Translations under genes and position numbers: made by a program
Shown: piece by piece, positions 22,872 through 34,754 of the stretch
Numbering within the stretch: position 1 is the stretch's first letter
How the letters are laid out: each line of letters starts with the position of its first letter
From: Parasitella parasitica
Taxonomy: Eukaryota > Mucoromycota > Mucoromycetes > Mucorales > Mucoraceae
Length of the DNA stretch: 64,000 bases
Assembly (NCBI GenBank): GCA_025201805.1
Contig: MU619256.1
Location: forward strand, 219,895-283,894
Reading direction: 5' to 3'
The notes under the pieces: model-generated
Seen by the model: only the letters and a program-made list of their open reading frames with translations
Databases searched by the model: none
What the model was told of the DNA's origin: nothing

Positions 22872-25792
22872 GGTTCTTTGCGGAATTATTGGTGAAAGAA
22901 AAAGAAGCAATTGTAGTGTGGCCTGGTTGAATAAAAGTATAAGCTCCTCGCTAAAAAACAGTGACGTTCATGTCAATCTGTTTGGATTGGTTATGGCATG
23001 CATATATTTAAGCTCTTCAATGACAAAGATTACGCCTAGATTCTTCTCAGGGCAATTCAAAGATTAGTTTCTGGTGTGGCCATCCTTACACGCAATAATT
23101 TTTTTACGGCTAGAGGTTGTCATTCTGTCAAATTTACCAGCAAAACTATTTCCTAGGTTACCCCATCCTTTGATGAGGGCAGCCTCCAATTTCTAGACTT
23201 TTGTATTGTTCCGCTTTCTTCTTTTAAGCTTTCACTTTAAATTCGCTTGAACAAATTTGATGGGGCCCAGATCTGGCATTGAGCGAGCGAATGTCGGAGG
23301 AGTGAATATTGGTTTGATTCTTTTTATGTGCTCCTGTAACGAGGCAGCATCATCCTAATAAATGGATTTCCTTGTTTTTAAGATAGTTCTGTCATAGAGA
23401 ACATATACCCATGTAGTGTATTTGAGTTGTTCGAGCCGTGTTTTATGTCAGCAAGTTTTAAAATCTAGGGAAAATGGACTTGATGTGTTCCTCATGGATG
23501 AATATCAGACTAATCAAGTATTCCCTGAATGTCGTCAACAGTATGCTGTCTTGAAAAATCAACATTTCTTGGTTAATACTATTGCACTTTTTATTGGCCT
23601 TTTGCAAGCTGCTTCATGGATACAAATCTGTTTCGGCCTTCGTCTCTCACTTTTTTTTTTTTTTTTTTTTTTTTTTTGAAATTTTGTTCATTAATCATTC
23701 TCTCACGTTAGATAACCAGCCGCTCTTTCCTCAATTTACTTGGCCTTTTATTTTCCGTTTTTGCCTACAGAACCAATCCCTTTGAAGATTTTGGTGTCTT
23801 TGGCCAATTTTGTTGATCTTGGAGTCCCTTGTTGAGGATTCAAACAAGTCAATTTCCAACCCAAAAACTGATTTGAAAAGTCAACTCAAGTAACAAAAGC
23901 CAACTGAAGTAACAAGAGTCACCCTAGCTTACAAAATATAAACGAGAAATTAAATTTGAGCCTTCACTCGTCAAGTATCCCTTGAGATGTAGTCCATTTG
24001 GAAGAGATTTCAGAGAACTGTCATTTTTCCATCGAGCTACCACTTCTAAAACAATTAGTACCGTCTTGTTGCTCAAATTTATTGATCTTCAGACTTTGGT
24101 CACACGCATATTTCTGATCTACATTTAACATGTATACTAAAATGTATCAAGTATCCAAAAGACCAGTAGTTGGAGTGGAAGACACATTGCCATGAGACGC
24201 TAGAATTTTTTCTATTGTAGTTTATCATAGTGTACTCATTAGACCACAGTTTGAGGCTCTGTTTGCTTTTACCTTTGGGTGATGATTACACAATTTCGTG
24301 GACTGTGAACAATATCGACAGAAAACGAGAATCTTGATCGGAGGCAACCTCAATTGTGTTAGGAACGACACACCATTCGAGTCTGACCAAATGTGTGTGC
24401 TTTCGGAGTCTAAATCCTTTTGTTGAAAATGACAAAAAATGAATGAAAAAAATTGATGATTGCGATTTATCAATAATTTACGCACATAATCGATAGTATA
24501 ATGTACAGTGTAAAGTATTGATCTTGTGCCGATTTTTTTACTCTATCTTATGATGTTAAAATTATTTCCAAAAAATGCAAAAATATTGCTATAGAAGCAA
24601 AAAGGTTAATATCAGTTTTCTCAAAAAAAGAAGAACTTTTTATGAATTTTTTTTAAATGTTTAGCCTTATTCCAGTTGGATTTATAACTATCTATTACCA
24701 AGTGTATCTTCAAAAAAATATATGCATTTTTGGATGAGATATACGTCTATTTTCAATTTTCATCCACTTTGGTCGACCAAGGACAAGGCTGATCTGAGAT
24801 TTATTTTCTGGTGTTTAAAGCAGACGAGATTTTTCTATACTTGGTTATACCTGCAAATACTATTTTTTAAATACTAGGTATTAACATCAAGTCTTTTCCA
24901 ACCTGTTGCAATACTATCAAAAGACTTGTGATATGGCCAAAGTAGATAAATAACGGTTTAATGCATTTTTAGGGATAAATAGCAAAAAGTATTCCCTTTT
25001 GAGACCATTTTAATGCCTTTATAAGACAATAAATAAAATTGATTGATGGTATTTATATCATTTATCAGACTTGTAACAACATATCTACTAAAAGGCAACT
25101 TGTTCGTATACACATGTGTAGCTGTGAGATGCAGAACAATAGATTGGACGAGAACAAGAAAATAGCAAATGCTGCTGTCTTTTTCTATAGTTTAGCAATA
25201 CAAACAACTCTAGGGGAGTGTCGTTCAAGTATATATAGCTTCGGCATATTTACCTACATAAGAACGTGCTTTTGCCCCTTTCTATCCAAGGTTTAACTAT
25301 TTTGGAAGTGTGTTTTTAGGAATAAGGGACGTGCTCATGATGTATTTCAGACCTTGATTTTTGGTTTAGATTGATTATCCCGGATTTATTGCAATTAAAC
25401 AGTTTATATTGGTCTATAAATAAGAAGACAGATGTATAGTAATGTAATGGTACTCCCTATCGAACTGTGTTGTACTACACGTCTGTATACGCAAGAAAAA
25501 GACGTAAAAAAGACACTCAAGTTTCATCGTTACCTTGTATCCATGGCGAATTTCTGTCCTCGCTGAACGAAGATCGATCATGTTGTCTGTTGTTATTGTT
25601 GTTGTTACATTTTTTACTACAAGCGTAAACCTTGACTAACAAGTCCCGGGTGCTTGTTGTTGCCCGTTCCATTTTCGGCAAGAGAGTTAAAAATACAGGG
25701 AAAAACAAATGTCGTTTTCTTTCTCTTTTCTCTTTTGTATTTTTTCTTTTTATTATAAACAAGTACAATAATATTTAATTCAGCAGCAAAAA
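22872..25792. other. Gene-poor region with a transposon remnant
   Basis: Nearly 3 kb without a supported gene apart from the remnant at 23060-23640. A T run of about 29 lies at 23649-23677. The minus-strand ORF at 24485-24225 contains a C-x-x-C (VFCRYCS) but no other signature. The final 40 bases before 25793 form the leader of the next gene. Confidence 0.45.
23060..23640 (+). pseudogene. Decayed TnpB/Fanzor-like transposon ORF, copy 2
   Basis: The plus-strand frame at 23416-23679 contains GLDVFLMDEYQTNQVFPECR, the same block as in copy 1 (1966-2800, minus). Here the first zinc-ribbon cysteine has become Phe. Upstream, 23065-23370 aligns with the reverse complement of about 2790-2500 over roughly 300 bases with many substitutions and indels. 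Stops break the frame several times. The D-E-Y-x-T-x-x-V-x-P-E-C pattern is like the RuvC/zinc-ribbon junction of TnpB and Fanzor proteins. It is old and inactive. Ends and target-site duplications were not found. Confidence 0.5.
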
Positions 25793-28700
25793 ATGTCGTA
25801 TTCAGTCTCATCATTTGACATGAACGATTTCATCGACTTGGACACAGCCTTGATAGAGGAAGAGTTACGTTCTCTCGGTGCCACTCCTGAAAACAGAGAC
25901 TATCACAATGATAATTATAGAATCAGCTTCAAGAGCGTCGATGCTAAAGAAGCAGAACGTCTAAGAACTACACTCATAACTCCCATGACTTATTGCTCAA
26001 TAACGCCACGATCTTTATTAAAAACTCCTGAGGAATCTGTTTATGCTGAAAGTGTAGCTCTATTTAAAAATCTATCAGAAAATGGCAAGTTTTGCATACA
26101 CTAAAATGAAACATGGCCAACAAAACTAATAAATGTTGTATTATCTAGATCACATCGACTTGGTTTCCAGCAACCTGCAGGATTTCATGGACCATTGCGA
26201 TATGGATGATTTGTTATCTAGAGCTGCCACTAGCAGACCAAGCTCATCTTCATCAGCTAAGCAGCCTTATCGTCACAACAAAGACAGTTTAACAAGGTAA
26301 AAAAAAAAAATCACGCCCTTTTTTTAGTCATTTTACTAAAAACAAAATCCAGCTCTAGATTAAGCTCCCACAACCAGATCCAGCAAAAAAACCACCAAGA
26401 GCCTTATACCCTTTTACAGAAATTATCTGAGCCAAATCAGCAAAATGAAAATAAAGGCAAATCCTCTCATTTGGGTTGCACTGAGAACGGTTACACGCAT
26501 ACCCTCAAGCCAACTGTAATAAACAACAGCTTCATACCATCCAGTATTGACAGTGCACATACAAACAAACCCAAAAGCAGAACATTGCAGCCTACCATCA
26601 ACAAACGACGTAGCATAGACTCTGAGGGCCTCAGTAAATTGCACCAAAACACCCAGGTTGAATCGTCTTTGCCAAAGCGACACAGTATGATGTCTATCGA
26701 TGAACGCGAGACGGCATTGCCTAAATCAAAGCTGCCAAAAAGCAAAATGCCAGTGCCCGCAAACAAGGATTCACGGCGTAACAGTAACATACAGGTGCTC
26801 GCTGTACCAAGCACTACTGCAGCAAGAAGACGCAATAGTAATTTACAACAGCCTACTGCAACAAACACAAGCTTACAGAAACGCGAAAGCAGCCTGCAAC
26901 AGCCTGCCGTTATAAACACTACTGAAAAGAGACGCAACAGCAGTTTGCAACAACCTACTGCCATTAGCTCAAGCTTAAAGAGACGCGACAGTAGTTTGCA
27001 GTCATCTCCTGCATTGAATGCAATTGTAACCGTGAAAAGACGTAATAGCAAGCTACAGCAGCCTTCTGCCACTAAATCAAGCTTACAAAGACGTGACAGT
27101 AATTTGTCACAGCCTGCTATATCAAACACAACTGTAAAAAGACGTAGCAGCAGTTTGCAGCAACCCGCCGCTACTACCAATGCCACTTTAGAAAGACGGA
27201 ATAGCAGCCTGCAACAGCGAAACCAGCAAGATCAACGACGATGGAGTAGCTACGTTTCAGAGCAGGGCCAAAAACTCGCCATCTCAAAGGACCTAGTGTC
27301 AGAGAAAGAGGTCAAGACTCCACAACGCACAAGTAGCATTAATGCAAATCACGAAACATCATACAGACAAGAAGCAAAAAAGCTATCAAACAGAAACTCT
27401 ATGATTATACCAACGTCAAGACGTCTTTCACGAGAAGAACTATACGAAAATGTGGTGCAGCCTTCAAGCATTATCAGTGCAAAAAACGTATCCTACAAAG
27501 AGCCCACTCAACCTTTACTCACTGACAACCTAGCGGATTTGTCTGAAAAAGCTAGACGCCGACATACTATCTCGGCAAGTGATAGAAACGCAAACCTCGG
27601 TCAGCTATTTAAACAGATTGCAGATAGAAAAGCTTCATTGTACGGTGCAACTCACATCCAACCAGACTCAATTCATGAAAATTATTATCAGTACGATGTC
27701 GACCATCAAATGCAGAAAAGACACACTCTTAGTAGCGACAGAAAATCGTATATCATCAATACTAGCTCTTATGAAAGATCGGTCGAGGAACCAAACAGAT
27801 ATCGCAGCAGGTTGCACAACCCTTCCAAAGATGACAATGATCAAGCATCATCGTCATCCACTCTGAGAAGCGCTGTGCTTGGAAATAGCAAACACGCCCC
27901 TCCTGGCGATTCCAAATATCAAATTCATTCACACAGATACAGCGACTTTAATGCACAAGCTGATAGTGAGGAAGATGATAATACGCGTTACCAGTATGAG
28001 GTATCAAATCAAGATTATCATCAAACTGAGCAACACATTGTGCCTTTACCTCGTTATAGCAGCAGAATGCATGCCAAACAGCGCCATAGCCAGCTTCCAG
28101 CAGACCCAGCACCAGCACCAGCACCAGCACCAGCGCCCACATCCACAACCGTTAGCACAACACAACGTAGACACAGAGCTGCATCAATGCCTTTGAATCA
28201 GCAGCGTACAGAAGAAGAGTATTCTACTCCTGAAAAGCCCTCGTTCATGGTTGTCTCTGGTCGTTACCGCAAGCACAGTAACAGCAGCATTTCAAAATAT
28301 GCCAGTGTCCCCGAAAATGCAGGTTTGACATCATTTGCTCCACCCAAAGATACTCGCCACGGCACTTCAACCGCCCATACATACCCAGAAATCCAAGTAG
28401 AAGCATCTCGTAGCAGTGGCGGCTTATCTAACTCAACGGCATCTTCGTCTCGTTCAAGCGATAAGTATTATGATCCCCCAACACCACCAACCAATGCCGT
28501 TGTTACACACCAACATAGCAAGCGAAGATCTATGCCAGTATTCAATGCCTCCATGATCGATGAACAAGTGAATAGGGCAGAAAGTCGCTACAGTAGTTAT
28601 TTGGCTCGTATTCAAAGCGATAATGGCAGCACTGATTATCAAGAGCCTACCTCAAATCGCCGTATGTTCCCTCACAGACAACGTGTCGTATCCGAAGACA

Positions 28701-28840
28701 ATGAATACTACAAATATCAATTCGGGCAACAACGCCAATCAAAGCAACAAACCTACAGAGATGAGGAGACTGAGGATGTTATCTCATCTGCCAAGCATTT
28801 ATTGTCCCTTGTTAAAGAGCGAAGAAATCGAGCACATTAA
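25793..28840 (+). CDS. Ser/Arg-rich protein with tandem RRxS repeats, 975 aa
   Basis: Exons 25793-26084, 26149-26296 and 26353-28840 join in frame. Intron 1 has a GC donor (GCAAGT at 26085) and intron 2 is GT-AG. The N-terminal 130 residues are acidic with Leu/Asp-rich segments (DMNDFIDLDTALIEEELRSL). Residues about 300-440 hold 8-9 diverged copies of a 13-17-residue unit of the form [KR]R[RN][NDS]S[SNK]LQQP[ATS], spaced by Thr/Asn/Ala. Similar basic-x-Ser sites recur downstream (KRHSMMS, RRRHTIS, KRRSMPV). A short Ala-Pro run sits near 28110. R-R-x-S is the consensus of PKA-type basophilic kinases, so a heavily phosphorylated cytosolic protein is likely; this is inference. No known domain is seen. 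The C-terminus ends KHLLSLVKERRNRAH. Confidence 0.85.
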
Positions 28841-29541
28841 GGAATCACACACACTCTTGTATATTGTTTGTAAAAAAAGAGTAAATAGTAATGGCCATTG
28901 TTAGCTATAGTTGTGTAATACATGTAAATCAAAGTTTTATTAAATAAAAATTGAAAGTAACAAAAGTAACGACAGTGGCAAAAGTAGCTAGTAAAGAGGT
29001 AGAAGAAGTGATGAAAGTATATACTGCATCAAGAGCAGTTCAGTATATAATTATTAACTGTGCAGTACGTAAACATTACAATGATAATATAGGGTATTAG
29101 TTGTGCCGTATACTCTTACGAAAATCATCGCAAGTACAGTATAGTTCCGGTGTATGCAATTTCATTTAAATTGGTTTTGAGGACTTGAAGGATGGCATTT
29201 GCTCAGTAAATATCTTCTGTCAAGCATTTCGTGTGCATAAAAATCCATTTTCCTGTGAGACAATATGATATTGGTACGCTTAACCCAAATATTTTAGCAG
29301 TGCACGTTCGATAGGATATCAAGTAAGGACATATTGTGATGTACGTATACCTTAAAGATAAGAAATAGGATTTTCTATATTTCTAATTGTTTGCATGTGT
29401 GGGAATTTATTATGACATACGGTCAGTCAAACTCATTCAATTTGAATCCCTTCCAGGTACCAAAATATCACACATGCATATTTATTTTGTAAACAAAACT
29501 GGGTATACTTTATCAAATTAAACAAGAAAAAGAGTACGACC
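28841..29541. other. Convergent intergenic spacer
   Basis: Lies between the 3' ends of two convergent genes. An AATAAA-like sequence near 28942 may serve the plus-strand gene. Nothing else is recognised. Confidence 0.45.
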
Positions 29542-30632
29542 TTAGCAGAAACCAACCTGTTTAGCAATAGATGTACAAATTATTTTATCTGCCATTTCTA
29601 TATTATTTCTAGTGATATCGGAAGGCACGTTTTTCTGCTGATGACCAACCCAGATCATGCGTTCCACTTGCAAATTATAAATAATGTTGCTGCCGTTGTC
29701 ATTCTCCCAACCGCCTTCGACATGGATAGAAGGGCTAATATGGCTAACCATATGTAACTTGCCTTGCTCTGAGCTGCACCAAAGCACTTTAGATTCATCA
29801 ATGACCAGCGGATTCAACAAGTTAGCATTGACAAGTAGTTGATGAATTTGATGACGCTCTTCATTGGAATTCATGTGGATTATGACGTAAATGTCATAAA
29901 CTTGAGTTAATTTGATTAACAATGAAACAGTGTTTTCATAAAACGCATGATTGGGACTATTGACATCTTTTGAAGGATTCCAGAGTATAGTCTGGAGAGA
30001 ATTTGTTAGAGATCACCTAAATAAGAGTTTACATGATTATTACAAAACTTACATTTTTCAAGGAAATTGTCAATTTTTTCTTTCCTCTGATGTTGGAGAT
30101 CACACCATCCAATAACCTTGTGCTCCAGCTACCCAAAGGTGAAGCAGATCTACTGGTGCTGTCAGAAGAAGTAGGGGAAGATAAAGAAAGTGGGGAAAGA
30201 GGAGGAGTAAGCACCTGCTGTTTGTTTATTATGTTAATAACCATAATAATGTTTTTTTTTTTGCTTGTTTGCAATAAATGCTTGTTTTACCCGACTCTTT
30301 TGATACGATAAATCTGCAAATGTACTACTTGATCTTTTCATCATCAAGGTAACGTTATTGTCTGTGGTAGTTACATGTAGTCTCTTTCTGTGATTTATGT
30401 GTAGTTGATCATCATCCAATGTTATATTATCCTTTTTTGCAGACAGGCGTTGCTGTTGGTATGCAAGTTGTTTTTTATACCAATAAACGATAATGCTTAC
30501 AATAGCAGTTGCAAATGATGAATAACCCACAAACTTCAGTATCAGTGTAGGAAGTCTTTGTGGGTTGATTTTCTTTGATTGATGAAATACGCTTTGTAAG
30601 CGAAGTGGTTTATTGGCAATTGCAAAAGACAT
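29542..30632 (-). CDS. PEX22: Peroxin-22-like membrane protein
   Basis: Exons 30632-30291, about 30217-30053 and 29991-29542 join in frame to 318 aa. After a short basic N-terminus one membrane anchor is seen (LILKFVGYSSFATAIVSIIV, residues about 31-50). A Ser/Pro linker follows. The C-terminal 150 residues match the PEX22 fold: VYDIYVIIHMNSNEERHQI, LLVNANLL, then DESKVLWCSSEQGKLHMVSH, then HVEGG and a final ADKIICTSIAKQVGF. PEX22 anchors the ubiquitin-conjugating enzyme PEX4 on the peroxisome for recycling of the import receptor PEX5. The acceptor of exon 2 could be 3 nt further in. The match is to the family pattern, not to a measured alignment. Confidence 0.75.
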
Positions 30633-31038
30633 TCCCTTTTAATTGATGTAAAGAAGGAAAAGAGTGGATGGGAGACATGCAGAGGGGTATTTATACCATT
30701 ACTACAGTGTTCTTCACATGTCAATTCTCGCGTCTCTATTTGCTCCCCGCATTTCAGTTTATCTTTGATTGTATTACCTCATGTCTTCAATTTACCCATC
30801 ATATCCTTGGATATGCCTATTACACTCAAACAATTTGGAAATATTAAACTTGAAGAGAGCAATTGGTGCAAAAGGGGAGGGGCGGTTTTCGTCTCTAATC
30901 AGCATATACCAAGATTATCACCTATACATATTAGACGTTGTAATGAAAGAAAAAAAAGGGGCGTTGCATCCATCCTATAAATGATCATGGTCATGGGTTT
31001 GCATCTTCTCAAAATCATCATTATAATTTATTTTTATG
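30633..31038. other. Intergenic spacer
   Basis: This is the upstream region of PEX22 (-) and the downstream region of the next minus-strand gene. No supported gene. Confidence 0.4.
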
Positions 31039-31743
31039 CTACTTTGTTGCATTTGGTGAGTCTGGTATTTCAGAAGCTTTTTTGACCGCCCGAGAAAATG
31101 CTGAGTGAGGATTCAACGCCGACAAAGCATCTGTATTGTTTCCGTTATTTTGATAAATGTACTCATAGCTTAATTTACTCTGTTGATATTTTAGCTCGGT
31201 TGATTTCCAATCGTGGTTATCCTCCTCAACGTCAATCCGGCTCTCTTGCCTTTTCTTTTGCCTTAATTTGACAGTGATATATGCTGCTACGATTAAAAAT
31301 ATGAACATAAGCGTACCCAAGGCGCAGCCAACGATCTAGGAGTTTTGTTCAGTGTGTTGTACAAGTACTTTCGTTATTTATTGTTACCAAGCCTATGTGT
31401 TCCGGCGAATTAGCGATCGCCTCTTCCGGTTTTTGCACAGAATCCGTGTAAAATCCGTTGGTTCCAGCTACAAATGTGAATTATGATGTTACTTGTTACA
31501 GCTTGAGTGTTATTGATGTATAGCCTAATACTTGTAGAATTAACAACAAGCGTAGTTGGTAATCCAAGCGGTGTCTCTTGTGCATTCATTTGTACTGTTT
31601 CTACATGACATTAAACAAAACTATTGTGTGAGCTTCTTTGTTCTGCTCAAATGTGCACATACATCTATAAATTACCTTTAGATGTAGCAAATAGGATAGA
31701 GGAAAAAGAGATGAAAAGCAGAATCAATAAAAAAGAAAGACAT
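31039..31743 (-). CDS. Small type I single-pass membrane protein, apparent 1-nt error in exon 1
   Basis: Exons 31743-31676, 31600-31532, 31467-31388 and 31335-31039 give about 170 aa. Exons 2-4 join in frame and encode a Thr/Asn-rich outer part (ETPLGLPTTLVVNST), an acidic stretch (SVQKPEEAIANSPEH), one TM helix (GTLMFIFLIVAAYITV) and a polar tail starting KLRQKKRQES. Exon 1 clearly encodes a signal peptide (LLILLFISFSSILFATSK), but in a frame without a Met. The ATG at 31743 is one nucleotide out of frame. A run of six T lies between them. A one-base insertion in that run, in the genome or the assembly, explains the mismatch. No family is recognised. Confidence 0.6.
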
Positions 31744-31990
31744 ACGCTTATTTATTCTATTTATTTATTCCATGATGTCTTATTGTCATAGTGGCTGAGC
31801 CTTCAATAACATCGCCAAGTGATCACGTACTTGTGTGGATAGTTGAGCCTACGCAAAAAAGCCTTGAGGAACACGGTTCATACGACGCTTACTCATGTTC
31901 ATACAGGCGGTGGTTTTTATTCTGGAAAGAGGATCAAAGTATGTACAAATGGAAGGTATATACATGTATATGTCTGAAATGGGCTGGCAA

Positions 31991-33139
31991 TTAGATTGAT
32001 TTAACAGATGGCAAAGCCATGTTTGATTTTTTTGGCGCTCTTCTATGAAATGTATCTGTTAATGTCATTTGAGAAGCTGAAGCAGTGCGTTTCAACGGAA
32101 CCTCATTTGTGTTTTCGGTGATTGTGGGTATCTTTTCCAGTTTCGCATCATGATCTGGTTTCTTGATCTTTTGTTGAATTAGGCGTACCCAATCATCTGT
32201 ATCCCCCAGTACTTCATAATCAAACACTTTATCCCATTCTTTTGTAGGGGCAGTGCGATTAATGAATATAACTTTTCCGTTTCTGGTTGAATGATGTATT
32301 AATTTTGCTGCCTGCTTAATAAACTTTTTAAGGGCGGGGATCTTCAGGGAGGTGCCCATAACAATCATCATATCTGGTTTTTTGCGCAAGTCCGTGTCTT
32401 GTAACTTTCCTATAGTCTCGCCATCTGGATGGTCTTCGTTATATAACACAATGTCAGGTCTCAAAGTGCCCATAGCTAATTGTCGTTTGCCTAACCGAGT
32501 GCGCTCGTTGTCATACGTCTCGCATTGTGGGCAGATTGGTGGGTTTCCGTTTCTAAACTGATCTTCATAATCAGATGTGAAATCGTAAGATGCTGTGCAC
32601 AATGTACATTTAACTCTATCCATGGATCCATGGAGTCTAACCACTGATAAATCTAGTGGGTCTTCTAAGCAATCTATATTTTGTGTATAACATCGCATTA
32701 ATTTGCCGCTTTCTTGTAGGTTACGAATAAATGAATGCGTGGCTGTAGGAATCGCTGTTGATATCACCGATTTTAGTTCAGCCATAAAAGTGTAGAAACA
32801 TTCAGTTTGTCGTTTGTCTTTGAATAGCATGGCATCAAATAGATCTTGCCCCTTCAATATAATATTTGGGTGTTTCTTCTTTACCAGATCATATAGTCCA
32901 TCTGAAGAACGAAAATCCTATATACGGGATATTTAGTTTTCTTTTTTTTTTTTTTTTTNNNNNNNNNNTAGCTTAAAAGAGTCATTGCTTCTATATCATA
33001 CAGGAATACCACCATTACAAGAAATACCGGCACCTGTAATCACTAAGACTCTTTTACTATTGTCTATATGAGCAGCAAGTTCGGTAATAAGAGGATCAAT
33101 AACTTCCGTTGGTTCATCTATAATTATTTTTGTCTTCAT
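31991..33139 (-). CDS. NAD+-dependent histone deacetylase, Hst3/Hst4-type sirtuin
   Basis: Exons 33139-33002 and 32917-31991 give 354 aa in frame. The intron holds a 10-N gap. Motifs: GAGIS (36-40), DFRSSDGLYD (47-56), TQNID (124-128), the catalytic His in RLHGSMD (His142), a zinc site C150-x2-C153 and C175-x2-C178, LRPDIVLYNEDHP and GTSLKIPALKK. The phrase PDIVLYNEDHP is typical of the Hst3/Hst4 branch, whose yeast members remove acetyl from histone H3 Lys56. The last 75 residues are a Lys/Ser/Thr tail outside the catalytic fold. All active-site and zinc residues are present. Assignment to Hst3/4 rather than another sirtuin class is by motif recall. Confidence 0.9.
32959..32968. other. Assembly gap (10 N)
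   Basis: Ten N directly after a run of 17 T, inside the sirtuin intron. Confidence 0.98.
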
Positions 33140-34754
33140 GGCTTATTTTGAATAGGTATATTAATGATAATATAAATTTAGGAGAAGAAAAAGAACAAAA
33201 GAAACGAAAAAGTCATTCAATCATACTTACTCCCTATATCAAAAATGTCTCATAAACAAGCATAAACCAATTACATTTTCTTTCATCCAAGCGAACAGCT
33301 TAGGACTGGTATGAGCAAGTTACATAGCATTTCTCAAAGCTACTTCAAGCTCAGTTACTGAATTCATCTAGGCAATATAGTAGCTGAAGTTAATTATTCT
33401 CTCATTGATACCATACACCTTAGTAAAAACTTTTTAAGGACTTGAGTTGTCCTCGGGAGCGACCAAATATTTGATAGTGGTCTTGTGATTAAACCGTTAG
33501 CCTTGATCTAAAAATTGCATTACACAATGTATGAAATACTATTACACAACTTTATATTTGATGTTGATTACATAAAAAGTACCTTCAACACCTGCGTATG
33601 CTGCTTAAATCACGCATGTTGTTGGATTTAAGACATGCTTGTTCTGGTGGTCTTGAAAACCGATCTTCATCATTGTATCTAGCTCATTCTATTAAATGTC
33701 AGAAAAATTGATAATTTATATGTTTAATTCTACTCTAAATGCACTGATATATGTAAGAAACATCTAACCGCATAAAATTCCTGCCTTACGCTAGGTAACG
33801 TGCAATTTTGACAGTTGAACCTCACATATTTCCAATGGCGGCATTCTCTAGCACATTTGATAAACTAATGCTTGAACATTATTTATAAGGTAATTTGATA
33901 TGAATAACAAAGAAATCTACATTTATCGCTGCCATCCTTCCTTTTGAAGATTCACATTGTCAACTCTTTAAGGAAATTGATAATTTCTGGATATAGTATT
34001 GCATGGGGGATCACGCTTTTATGGTGATGGTGTCAAATTAGTGTACAGCATGTATCCAGGAACATGAGATGTGGTTTTAAACATTGATTTACATATGTAT
34101 AGCTTTTTTAGAACTCTTAGATTGTATATGCCTCAATATCATTTGATAAAGCCAAGGATACCTTCATAGAACTATTTGGTGCATCATAATTGCTTACACA
34201 AATCGTGGATTGTCAAATGTCAGGTGTTTGACGATAACCTTGCAAACTTAGCATGGAGAAAATTAAAATTCAATTACATTTCAGATATCACTACAATCTG
34301 CCTTAGGAGAGATAATAAGGAAAAAGAAAGGAGAATTCGAGGTAGAAGTCTCTTAACGCACCTAGTTTCTCTCATTGTAAAGGAATTTGCACTATTATTT
34401 ACAAAAATTGCTTGGGTAACACGAAGGATAGTTGAGAGAAAAAATTTTTCATCTCTTCTCTAAGGGATGACTCCATTGCCATTTACACACCCCCCGCAAA
34501 AATAATTATATATTTTCCTCTTTTTTCCTTCTTCCTCATTCCTCTTTCCTCTTTTCTCTGTAAACTCTCTCTCTATCTATTTATTTTGAATATAGATCCA
34601 AAAAAAGGCATTCAATATTCATCATACAAAGCAAACATATATAATAGATAAAGCATAGAAATTAAACACATTGCTGCTTTTCATCACCTCACAAATTGGA
34701 AATTGTTGCATTCAACTTTAAAATACCAGACATAAAAATACATTCTGTTTAGAA
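33140..34754. other. Gene-poor intergenic region
   Basis: About 1.6 kb between divergent genes. The ORF at 34176-34463 (+) has no recognisable composition. The part from 34500 to 34750 is strongly pyrimidine-rich and then A-rich and probably contains the promoter and leader of the next gene. Confidence 0.45.

Noticed and set aside
24225-24485. Minus-strand ORF with C-x-x-C, considered as a zinc finger or a piece of the transposon remnant
   Set aside because: Only one Cys pair, no resemblance to either remnant copy, and no splice context.
26491-27186. Long minus-strand ORF of 231 aa rich in Cys and Leu
   Set aside because: It is the mirror of the RRxS repeat array; the repeated LLLRLF pattern is an artefact of the plus-strand repeat.
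34176-34463. 95-aa plus-strand ORF in the spacer
   Set aside because: Amino-acid usage like random AT-rich sequence; no leader, no domain.
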